In this document: positions 1 to 9,583 of the stretch, piece by piece
Position numbering within the stretch: the stretch's first letter is position 1
Layout of the letters: each line of letters begins with the position of its first letter
From: Paulinella micropora
Taxonomy: Eukaryota > Cercozoa > Imbricatea > Euglyphida
Direction of reading: 5' to 3'
NCBI GenBank assembly: GCA_009731375.1
Contig: BJOX01000114.1
Coordinates: 131,367 to 187,520 of the forward strand
DNA: 56,154 nucleotides
Program-made: the position numbers and the translations under genes
The notes under the pieces: generated by a model
Database searches by the model: none
What the model was told of the DNA's origin: nothing
Seen by the model: only the letters and a program-made list of their open reading frames with translations

Positions 1-433
1 GTACCAGGCGGGGCCAGGGCTCGTTCCATAAAGCGCCCCTTGCAGAACGAGCTCCCACCTCCATTACAGAGGGCCCAGTAAGCAGATGGAGTTTCGAGAC
101 TGTTCGACAGTCTAGTATAAACCGACAGAGCACTGTGGGTTTTATTCCGGGCTCAACAAGCGAGAAAGGGCACCCTGAGGGAACAGGATTGTGCTTCCCG
201 TCGCTATTTCGGCATATGACTTATAGGCGTATGGCTAGGCACACAAAAGGCACCTCACCACGGGCCCAGCACACCCACACCATCCCCTAATTCTCTGTCT
301 GTCGACAGATGGCACCCATTTCAAAAAATCAAGCCCAAGAGAGGGTCAGTGACACCTCGAGTGGCCTTGGTTCATTCCGTAGAGTAAGTGATAAGATGAA
401 CTGATGAAATATCGACTAATGTCAGAAAAAAGG
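1..433. repeat. 597-bp unit family, partial copy 1
   Basis: Unique-looking sequence that recurs at 52455-53180 (more than one unit) and, inverted, at 54813-55048. The window opens inside the unit at GTACCAGGCGGGGCCAGGG. Its right end, ATATCGACTAATGTCAG followed by an A run and GGAG, passes straight into an AGAT array. No convincing protein is seen. The other copies are also bordered by AGAT/ATCT arrays. Confidence 0.75.
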
Positions 434-501
<68 letters not shown>

Positions 502-548
502 CTTCCCCTTTACTAACCAAGCCGAAAAAGTATATAGATATATAGATC

Positions 549-591
<43 letters not shown>

Positions 592-669
592 GGATAGATA
601 GAATTGGGTTAGAATATATATATATATATAATATATATATATATTGCAACTAATTGTTCGTTTTACATA
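434..669. repeat. (AGAT)n arrays with a short AT-rich spacer
   Basis: Two AGAT blocks separated by about 25 bases of non-repeat sequence, then a (TA)n stretch near 614-645. Beyond it the tetranucleotide strand switches from AGAT to ATCT on the plus strand. Confidence 0.9.
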
Positions 670-716
670 AACATCTATCTATCTATCTATATATCTATCT
701 ATCTATCCATCTATCC

Positions 717-778
<62 letters not shown>

Positions 779-800
779 ATAACCATCCATCCATCCATCC

Positions 801-831
<31 letters not shown>

Positions 832-933
832 CATCTATCTATCCATCTATCTATCCATCTATCCATCCGTCCATCCATTCATCCATCCATCCATCCATTC
901 ATCCATCCATCCATCCATCCATCTTTCTATCTC

Positions 934-987
<54 letters not shown>

Positions 988-1013
988 CATCCATCTATCT
1001 ATCTATCTATCTA

Positions 1014-1085
<72 letters not shown>

Positions 1086-1150
1086 CATCTATCCATCCAT
1101 CCATCCATCCATCCATCTATCTATCTATCTATCTATCCTCTATCTATCTC

Positions 1151-1188
<38 letters not shown>

Positions 1189-1225
1189 CATCCATCTATC
1201 CATCCATCCATCCATCCATCCATCC

Positions 1226-1273
<48 letters not shown>

Positions 1274-1377
1274 GTCCGTCCATCTATCCATCCATCCATC
1301 CATCCATCCATCCATCTATCTATCTATCTATCTATCTATCCATTCATCTGTCCATCCATCCATCCATCCATCCATCC

Positions 1378-1432
<55 letters not shown>

Positions 1433-1485
1433 CATCTATCCATCCATCCATCCATCCATCCATACATCCATACATCCATCCATCC

Positions 1486-1528
<43 letters not shown>

Positions 1529-1557
1529 CATCTATCTATCCATCCATCTATCTATCC

Positions 1558-1596
<39 letters not shown>

Positions 1597-1688
1597 CATA
1601 TATCCATCCATCCATCCATCCATCCATTCATCCATCCATCCATCCATTCATCCATCCATCCATCCATCTTTTTATCTATATATCTATA

Positions 1689-1731
<43 letters not shown>

Positions 1732-1797
1732 ATATATATATATCCGTCTATCCATCCATTCATTCATCCATCCATCCATCCATCCATCTATCCATCC

Positions 1798-1840
<43 letters not shown>

Positions 1841-1869
1841 CATCCATCCATCCATCCATCCATCCATCC

Positions 1870-1905
<36 letters not shown>

Positions 1906-1996
1906 CTCTATCTATCTATCTATATATCTATCTATCTATCTATATATCTATCTATCTATCTTTCTATCTATCTATCTATCCATCCATCCATCCATA

Positions 1997-2040
<44 letters not shown>

Positions 2041-2084
2041 CATCCATCCATCCATCCCTCCATCTATCTATCTATCTATCTATC
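670..2084. repeat. (ATCT)n/(ATCC)n compound microsatellite
   Basis: Alternating runs of ATCT and ATCC with scattered variants (ATTC, ATAT, GTCC). There are no stop codons on the plus strand because ATCT read in any frame gives the Ser-Ile-Tyr-Leu cycle. Not coding. Confidence 0.95.
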
Positions 2085-2507
2085 TTCGGTTCTGAGCAAG
2101 CCTTTCCTGTCCACATTTGTGTCACTGACCTCCGCCCCGATATCGTTGTCTGGTCACTGTCTACCGAGATATGTATTCTGATCGAGCTAACGTGCCCGGT
2201 CGAGGAAAACATCCTTGACGCACGAGCATACAAGACCAACCGATACAACGAGCTCAAATCTCAAATCGAGGACAACGGATGGACCTGCCACCTTCGACCA
2301 ATCGAATGCGGGGCTCGCGGCATGGTATCGTTCTCTGTTCATCGATGTTTCCGCGCCTTGGGTTTTTCCCATCCCCAATCCAAATCCCTTTGCTTCAAGC
2401 TATCCTCCTGCGTAGCTCGTTGCTCTTTTGCGATTTATCGCTCCTGTGCAGTCAAAAATTGGACTAATCTTCCTCTAGTCCGTATTGGTGACTGCATTCC
2501 ATCATAG
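2085..2507 (+). pseudogene. C-terminal REL-type nuclease fragment of a non-LTR retrotransposon
   Basis: An open 140-codon frame starts directly at the edge of an ATCT array and ends at TAG 2505-2507. It carries RPDIVVW, then about 13 residues on the block [13 protein letters not shown], then Y-x-x-L-K-S-Q-I and the Gly-Trp / ECGARG segment. This is the layout of the PD-(D/E)XK restriction-like endonuclease region found C-terminal to the reverse transcriptase in R2/R4-like non-LTR elements and related RT proteins. The reverse transcriptase itself is absent, so this is a 5'-truncated copy with no start codon of its own. A near-identical fragment runs off the right end of the window (55852-56154). 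Family assignment is from motif memory; the nuclease reading is fairly secure, the exact clade is not. Confidence 0.65.
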
Positions 2508-2820
2508 CCGTCCAGTGTTGCATAGCCCGGGCTAGGTCCCTGCGGGGGTTTAGGCCTCATACAATGTCATCATTGTAGCTTGCGCAAGCTTACGGTGCTC
2601 AAAACACTTGGACTAACGGCTTCCTTTTCTTTCTCTTCTTCCTTATCCTCCCACTCTCCATTCCTAGATTGCCTTTTTCTTCAACGTCCTTCCTCCTCTT
2701 CTTTTTCCAGAACACAGTCTACCCGTGATTCCCATCCCGGACACATGCACAGTACACAAATTATTGTTTGATGTGAAACTGCGTTCCTTTGCAAGGACTA
2801 CATTCCTTTGCGACATCTCA
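2508..2820 (+). other. 3' untranslated tail of the REL-type non-LTR copy
   Basis: Non-coding, pyrimidine-rich sequence from the nuclease stop codon to the next ATCT array. Its last 69 bases (2752-2820) recur without a mismatch, inverted, at 48255-48323, where they also end in the tetranucleotide array. That defines 2820 as the element 3' end, with (ATCT)n following on the sense strand. Confidence 0.7.
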
Positions 2821-2964
2821 TCTATCTATCTATCCATCTATCCATCCATCCATCCATCCATTCATCCATCCATCCATCCATTCATCCATCCATCCATCCA
2901 TCCATCTTTCTATCTATCTATCTATCTATCTATATATCCATCCATCTATCTATCTATCTATCTA

Positions 2965-3049
<85 letters not shown>

Positions 3050-3206
3050 CATCCATCCATCCATCCATCCATCTATCTATCTATCTATCTATCTCTCTAT
3101 CTATCTATCTATCTATCTATCCATCCATCCATCCATCCATCCATCCATCTATCTATCCATCTATCTATCTATCTATCCATCCATCTATCCATCCATCTAT
3201 CCATCC

Positions 3207-3237
<31 letters not shown>

Positions 3238-3346
3238 CATCTATCTATCCATCTATCTATCTATCTATCTATCTATCCATCTATCTATCTATCCATCTAT
3301 CTATCTATCCATCTATCTATCTATCTATCTATCCATCCATCCATCC

Positions 3347-3397
<51 letters not shown>

Positions 3398-3475
3398 CAT
3401 CCATCCATTCATCCATCCATCCATCCATTCATCCATCCATCCATCCATTCATCCATCCATCCATCCATCCATATT

Positions 3476-3544
<69 letters not shown>

Positions 3545-3590
3545 ATATCCATCTATCCATCCATTCATTCATCCATCCATCTATCTATCC

Positions 3591-3657
<67 letters not shown>

Positions 3658-4119
3658 CGTCCATCCATCCATCCATCCATCCATCCATCCATCTATCTCT
3701 CTATCTATCTATCTATCTCTCTATCTATCTATCTATATATCTATCTATCTATCTATATATCTATCTATCTATCTATATATCTATCTATCTATCCATCCAT
3801 CCATCTATCTATCCATCTATCCATCCATCCATCCATCCATCCATCTATCTATCTATCTATCCATCTATCTATCTATCTATCCATCTATCCATCCATCCAT
3901 CCATCCATCCATTCATCCATCCATTCATCCATTCATCTATCCATCCATCCATCCATCTTTCTATCTATCTATCTATCTATCTATCTATATATCTATCTAT
4001 CTATCTATCTATCTATATATCCATTCATCCATCCATCCATCCATCCATCCATCTATCTATCTATCTATCTATCTATATATCTATCTATCCATCCGTCCAT
4101 CCATCCATCCATCCATCCG

Positions 4120-4154
<35 letters not shown>

Positions 4155-4173
4155 CTCTATCTATCTATCTATA

Positions 4174-4214
<41 letters not shown>

Positions 4215-4408
4215 ATCTATCTATCTATCCATCCATCCATCCATCCATCCATCTATCTATCTATCTATCTATCTATCCATCCATCCATCCATCCATCCAT
4301 CCATCTATCCATCCATCCATCCATCCATCCATCTATCTTTCCATCCATCCATCCATCCATCAATCTATCCATCNNNNNNNNNNTATCTATCCATCCATCC
4401 ATCCATCC

Positions 4409-4439
<31 letters not shown>

Positions 4440-4488
4440 CATCCATCCATCCATCCATCCATCTATCCATCCATCCATCCATCCATCC

Positions 4489-4542
<54 letters not shown>

Positions 4543-4544
4543 TC

Positions 4545-4616
<72 letters not shown>

Positions 4617-4649
4617 CATCTATCCATCCATCCATCCATCCATCCATCC

Positions 4650-4692
<43 letters not shown>

Positions 4693-4744
4693 CATCCATC
4701 CATCCATCTATCTATCCATCCATCCATCCATCAAACTATCTATA

Positions 4745-4788
<44 letters not shown>

Positions 4789-4840
4789 CATCCATCCATC
4801 CATCCATCCATCCATCCATCTATCTATCTATCTATCTATC
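2821..4840. repeat. (ATCT)n/(ATCC)n compound microsatellite with a 10-N gap
   Basis: Two kilobases of ATCT/ATCC with variants; gap at 4374-4383. It is open in all three plus frames, which yields three overlapping ~700-codon Ser-Ile-Tyr-Leu / Pro-Ser-Ile-His frames that should not be annotated as genes. Confidence 0.95.
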
Positions 4841-5298
4841 CCTGGAGACGGTCTCTGCCACTGGCAACTCAGCCTAGGGTTCAGATCTAACTATCTCCTA
4901 CAATGACGATTTTGTGTCCGCCGTTAATCGCGCGCAGCGCAAGGGCTAAACAGGCAACCAACTCCTGACCATGGCTGATGAAGTCGGGGCGTGATGCAAA
5001 GGGTTGATGAAGTCGGGGTTGTAGAAAGGTAACTCACAACGAGCGTGAACTCCTGAAACCTCGACTTGCTCATGGCATCATCTCCTTAGGGCACGCGCTC
5101 CTGGGGAGTGTTCTAGTGTTGTCCCGTATAGTTCAAAAGGGCTCGGCTACCTTTCGGCTTGAACTGGGCACAGACACCAACCACAGCGAGACAGTGGTTG
5201 GTGTGCAGCTTGGCCGGTGCTGAAAGTTCTTGTCCGGGGGTAGTATAGGAGGCAATGGCTTTTCAAGCTAAGCCACGCCCATAGATTAAACATTAAAC
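4841..5298 (+). other. 458-bp unidentified insertion in the ATCT array
   Basis: Complex sequence flanked on both sides by ATCT arrays. It starts CCCTGGAGACGGTCTCTGCC and ends with a short repeat, ATTAAACATTAAACAT, before ATCT resumes. It contains an imperfect tandem GTTGATGAAGTCGGGG motif near 4977-5021 and an inverted pair (AACCGAAAG-like arms) near 5130-5170. No frame of useful length. The form (complex body, short A/T-rich tail, then ATCT) suggests the truncated 3' end of a non-LTR retrotransposon or SINE, but no protein supports this. Confidence 0.4.
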
Positions 5299-5299
5299 A

Positions 5300-5334
<35 letters not shown>

Positions 5335-6187
5335 TTACCGTAGTCGAAGTAACTTTTTTGGGACGCCTGCCAAGCGTTGTAAAGCCTTGATAGATAATAA
5401 TTTTCAACACTTAATCATTAAATAATTTAATATTACTATTAAATAATTTTCATCACATACTATACAATTAAATAATTGAATATTGAAGGGGATGGTGGGG
5501 GTGGTAAGATGTCAAAAAGAAATTGTTAAATTATATTGATATAATTAAAAACAAATACAAGTCCGTAGTAGTGATGGTAGGGTCGGTAGGGGGTGTCCTA
5601 AGGTAGGGGGTCGGTAGGGGGTGTCCTAAGGTAGGGGGTCGGTAGGGGGTGGTAGTGGGTCGGTAGGCCCGCGGGTGGTATCGTATACAATTAAATAATT
5701 TAATATTGAAGGGAATGGTGGGGGTGGTAAGAGGTCAAAAGGAAATTGTTAAATTATATTGATATAATTTTTAAAAAAAACAAGTCCGTAGTTGTGCAAG
5801 TTTTGAAGTCATTGTGAGTTCCTTATCATTAAATTTTTTATTTTGTTTTTATTCATTATTAATAATAATTTTCAACACTTAATCATTAAATAATTTAACA
5901 TTACTATTAAATAATTTTCATCACATACTATACAATTAAATAATTGAATATTGAAGGGGATGGTGGGGGTGGTAAGATGTCAAAAAGAAATTGTTAAATT
6001 ATATTGATATAATTTTTTTTTTTAAGTCCGTAGTAGTGATGGCTTCACCCCTCCTCTCCCTCAACCTATACAAAGCTCCATTCCCCCTTCATTCCTTCCT
6101 TCCTAACACCCTTTGTCTCTCGCGCCTTCATGTAATCATTCATGCAGCTGCATGTGTGCATGTATGCGTGTATGTGCGTATGTAATG
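5299..6187. repeat. AT-rich region with a ~470-bp tandem duplication
   Basis: After a short ATCT run, the block beginning TAATAATTTTCAACACTT at 5396 is repeated at about 5864, and a third partial copy starts near 5683. Between them lie duplicated TCGGTAGGGGGTGTCCTAAG units (5580-5650). No coding frame is supported; the short frame at 5991-6185 has no recognisable content. Confidence 0.75.
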
Positions 6188-6462
6188 TATTATATGTAAT
6201 GTCATGTGATGTAAACGGAGGCTAATGTAATGTAATGTAATGTAATGTAATGCCATGTAATGTAATCAGTGTAATGTAAACTTGCAATGCAATGTAATGT
6301 AATGTAATGTAACGCAATGTAATGTAATGTAATGTAATGTAATGTAATGTAATGTAACGCAATGTAACGCAATATAACGCAATATAACGCAATATAACGC
6401 AATATAACGCAATGTAATGTAGTGTAATGTAATGTAATGTAATGTAATGTCGTAGTAATGTA
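6188..6462. repeat. (TAATG)n pentanucleotide satellite
   Basis: Runs of TAATG with TAACGCAA variants over about 270 bases. Confidence 0.9.
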
Positions 6463-6545
6463 ATGTTCGGTTCTGTTCGGTTCTGTTCGGTTATGTTCGG
6501 TTTTGTTCGGTTTTGTTCGGTTTTGTTCGGTTTTGTTCGGTTTTG
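6463..6545. repeat. Decamer repeat (GTTCGGTTTT)n
   Basis: About eight tandem copies of a 10-base unit, GTTCGG followed by TTCT, TTAT or TTTT, ending directly at the (CTT)n tract. Confidence 0.9.
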
Positions 6546-8226
6546 TTCTTCTTCTTCTTCTTCTTCTTCTTCTTCTTCTTCTTCTTCTTCTTCTTCTTCT
6601 TCTTCTTTCTTCCTTCTTCTTCCTTCTTCTTCTTCTTTCTTCTTTCTTCTTCTTTCTTCTCTCTTCTCTCTTCTCTCTTCTCTCTTCTTCTTTCTTCCTT
6701 CGAATTCTTCTTTCTTCTTTCTTCCTCTTACTTCTTACTTCATTCTTCTCTCTTCTCTCTTCTCTCTTCTTCTTTCTTCTTTCTTCTTCTTTTGCTTCTT
6801 TCTTCTTCTTCTTCTTTCTTCTTCTTTCTTCTTCTTTCTTCTTCTTTCTTCTTTCTTCTTCTTTCTTCTTTCTTCTTTCTTCTTCTTTCTTCTTTCTTCT
6901 TCTTCTTCTTCTTTCTTCTTCTTCTTCTTTCTTTTTCTTCTTCTTTCTTCTTCTTCTTTCTTCTTCTTCTTCTTTCTTCTTCTTCTTCTTTCTTCTTTCT
7001 CTTCTTTCTTCTTCTTCTTCTTCTTCTTCTTCTTCTTCTTCTTCTTCTTCTTTTTTCTTCTTCTTCTTCTTTCTTCTTCTTCTTTCTTCTTCTTCTTTCT
7101 TCTTCTTCTTTCTTCTGCTTCTTCTTTCTGCTTCTTCTTTCTTCTTTCTTCTTTCTTCTTCTTTCTTCTTTCTTCTTTCTTCTTTCTTCTTTCTTCTTTC
7201 TTCTTTCTTCTTTCTTCTTCTTTTTTCTTTCTTCTTCTTCTTTCTTCTTTCTTCTTCTTTCTTCTTTCTTCTTTCTTCTTTCTTCTTTCTGCTTTCTGCT
7301 TTCTGCTTTCTGCTTTCTGCTTTCTGCTTTCTGCTTTCTGCTTTCTGCTTTCTGCTTCTTTCTGCTTTCTGCTTTCTGCTTTCTGCTGCTTTCTGCTTTC
7401 TGCTTTCTGCTTTCTGCTGCTTTCTGCTTTCTGTTTCCTGCTTCCTGCTTCCTGCTTCCTGCTTCCTGCTTCCTCCTCCCTCCTCCCTCCCTCCCTCCCT
7501 CCTTCCCTCCTTCCCTCCTTCCCTCCTTCCCTCCTTCCCTCCTTCCCTCCTTCCCTCCTTCCCTCCTTCCCTCCTTCCCTCCTTCCCTCCTTCCCTCCTT
7601 CCCTCCTNNNNNNNNNNNNNNNNNNNNNNNNNNNNNNNNNNNNNNNNNNNNNNNNNNNNNNNNNNNNNNNNNNNNNNNNNNNNNNNNNNNNNNNNNNNNN
7701 NNNNNNNNNNNNNNNNNNNNNNNNNNNNNNNNNNNNNNNNNNNNNNNNNNNNNNNNNNNNNNNNNNNNNNNNNNNNNNNNNNNNNNNNNNNNTTCTTCTG
7801 CTTCTTCTGCTTCTTCTGCTTCTTCTGCTTCTTCTGCTTCTTCTGCTTCTTCTGCTTCTGCTTCTTCTTCTGCTTCTTCTGCTTCTTCTGCTTCTTCTGC
7901 TTCTGCTTCTGGTTCTGCTTCTGCTTCTTCTTCTGCTTCTTCTTCTTGCTTCTTCTTCTTGCTTCTTCCTTCTTCCTTCTTTCTTCTTTCTTCTTTCTTC
8001 TTTTTTCTTCTTTCTTCTTCTTCTTCTTCTTCTTCTTCTTCCTTCTTCTTCCTTCTTCTTCCTTCTTCTTCCTTCTTCTTCCTTCTTCTTCCTTCTTTCT
8101 TCATCTTTCTTCTTCTTCCTTCTTCTTTCTTCTTCTTCCTTCTTCTTTCTTCTTCTTTCTTCTTTCTTCTTCTTCCTTCTTCTTCCTTCTTCTTTCTTCT
8201 TTTTTCTTCTTTCTTCTTCTTTCTTC
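6546..8226. repeat. Long (CTT)n-derived pyrimidine tract with a 185-N gap
   Basis: CTT and CTTT runs grade into CTTTCTG, CTTCCTG and CCTTCCCT variants; gap at 7608-7792. After the gap, TTCTGC units appear. One strand is almost all pyrimidine and the other all purine. The long Ser/Phe/Leu frames on plus and the Glu/Arg/Lys frames on minus are artefacts. Confidence 0.95.
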
Positions 8227-8284
8227 TCAATTTTCTTGGTCAGGAAAACAATGAAAAGTTTTGAGTGGAAAAAGAAGCTCATTG
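8227..8284. repeat. 58-bp spacer, copy 1
   Basis: Short non-repeat sequence (ATTTTCTTGGT, then AAAACAATGAAAAGTTTTG, ending AAGCTCATT) between two pyrimidine tracts. It recurs nearly unchanged at 8663-8719, with TCAGG against TGAGG as the visible difference. Confidence 0.85.
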
Positions 8285-8662
8285 CTTCTTCTGCTTCTTC
8301 TGCTTCTTCTGCTTCTTCTGCTTCTTCTGCTTCTGCTTCTGCTTCTGCTTCTGCTTCTGCTTCTGCTTCTTCTTCTGCTTCTGCTTCTGCTTCTTCTTCT
8401 TGCTTCTTCTTCTTGCCTCTTCCTTATTCCTTCTTCCTTCTTTCTTCTTTCTTCTTCCTTCTTCCTTCTTCTTCTTCTTCCTTCTTCTTCCTTCTTCCTT
8501 CTTCTTCCTTCTTCTTCCTTCTTCTTCCTTCTTCCTTCTTCTTCCTTCTTCTTCCTTCTTCTTCCTTCTTCTTCCTTCTTCTTTCTTCTTCTTTCTTCTT
8601 CTTTCTTCTTCTTCCTTCTTCCTTCTTTTTTCTTCTTTTTTCTTCTTTCTTCTTCTTTCTTC
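8285..8662. repeat. Second (CTT)n/(CTTCTG)n pyrimidine tract
   Basis: It repeats the order seen at 7793-8226 (TTCTGC units, then CTT/CTTCC runs, then the 58-bp spacer). It is therefore a tandem duplication of a roughly 430-bp segment. Confidence 0.9.
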
Positions 8663-8719
8663 TCAATTTTCTTGGTGAGGAAAACAATGAAAAGTTTTGA
8701 GTGGAAAAAGAAGCTCATT
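8663..8719. repeat. 58-bp spacer, copy 2
   Basis: Second copy of the 8227-8284 spacer. It leads directly into the tRNA 3' flank, so the tRNA side is probably the ancestral context and copy 1 the duplicate. Confidence 0.85.
8705..8709 (-). terminator. Pol III T-run terminator for the tRNA
   Basis: Five T residues on the minus strand, 21 bases past the tRNA 3' end. This is the usual RNA polymerase III termination signal. Confidence 0.6.
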
Positions 8720-8730
8720 CGAAGAGCGAA

Positions 8731-8804
8731 GCCCCTGGCGAGGCTCGAACCCGCGACTAATCGCTTAAAAGGCGAACACTCTAACCAAACTGAGTTACAG
8801 AGGC
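8731..8804 (-). tRNA. tRNA-Lys (anticodon UUU)
   Basis: A 74-base cloverleaf folds by eye. The acceptor stem GCCTCTG/CAGGGGC pairs fully if T4-G69 is allowed. The D stem is ACTC/GAGT. The anticodon loop CTTTTAA holds TTT. The T stem is GCGGG/CTCGC with loop TTCGAGC. A and B boxes are present; the A box departs from consensus (TAACTC). Oddities are a T27-T43 mismatch at the base of the anticodon stem and a T at the discriminator position. A T-run terminator follows. It could be a working gene or a tRNA pseudogene; no second copy is seen in the window. Confidence 0.8.
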
Positions 8805-9542
8805 GAACTTACTCTTACTTGTGCAAAACTTGTACAGTGTGGGACAAAGTTTAGGCTTGATTGCCATTTTCTGACCTGCGGCTCGGTAGGGTGAGGTTTG
8901 CGCCCCTTTAACACGCAGTAAGAAAAGCTATGACCTTCACCGTCTGCCCGCATTGGAGGAGAGAACTGCAAGCACACTGTATCTCTTGCGTCTGTCTCGT
9001 TCTCTCTCATTCTTCTTTCATCTTCTCTCATTCTTCTCTCATTCTTCTCTCATTCTTCTCTCATTCTTCTCTCATTCTTCTCTCATTCTTCTCTCTCTCT
9101 CTTCTTCTTCTTCTTCGCTTTTATTGAGAGAACAATTTTACAATCGGGCTCAGGGAACGTCCACGTGAAAAACATAGCTAGTAAGTTATACCTTTATCTA
9201 AGGTGGAAACCTAGTTATTCAGTTGATCGTATTAAAGGAAAATATTAAATTTGTATTTAGCTGCTCGGTATTATATATATCTAGTATTAATATTATTAAT
9301 ATTAATATTTATGTTTAGATATATTCAGTAGTGATAATATTATAATATGATATGAATATATATGTTATTGTAAAAGTGTAGTAGTTTATGTCTGGCGGCC
9401 CCCCCTCTCTTTTCTTTTTCGTGAGAAAAAGTGAAAGAGAGAGGAGGAAGTTGGGGCTGTGCGTGGTTGACCATATACGTTGGCTGATCCGGGGAGTTCT
9501 CCTTCAAGTAGCAGACAGGGGAGCAAACTTGTTGTTCCATCG
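8805..9542. other. Intergenic sequence with an 11-bp minisatellite
   Basis: Mostly AT-rich unique sequence without a credible gene. About eight copies of CATTCTTCTCT lie at 9008-9100. An imperfect pyrimidine/purine hairpin lies at 9401-9446. Confidence 0.6.
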
Positions 9543-9583
9543 TTTTTTTTTTTTTTTTTTGCGAGTGTTTATATTTATAGATA

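Noticed and set aside
2725-4906. Three overlapping ~700-codon plus-strand frames (Ser-Ile-Tyr-Leu repeats)
   Set aside because: ATCT has no stop in any frame and gives the same four-residue cycle in all three. The frames are a property of the microsatellite and span an N gap.
6463-8700. Long Ser/Phe/Leu frames on plus and Glu/Lys/Arg frames on minus
   Set aside because: Translation of a (CTT)n/(GAA)n tract through 185 Ns; no complex sequence.
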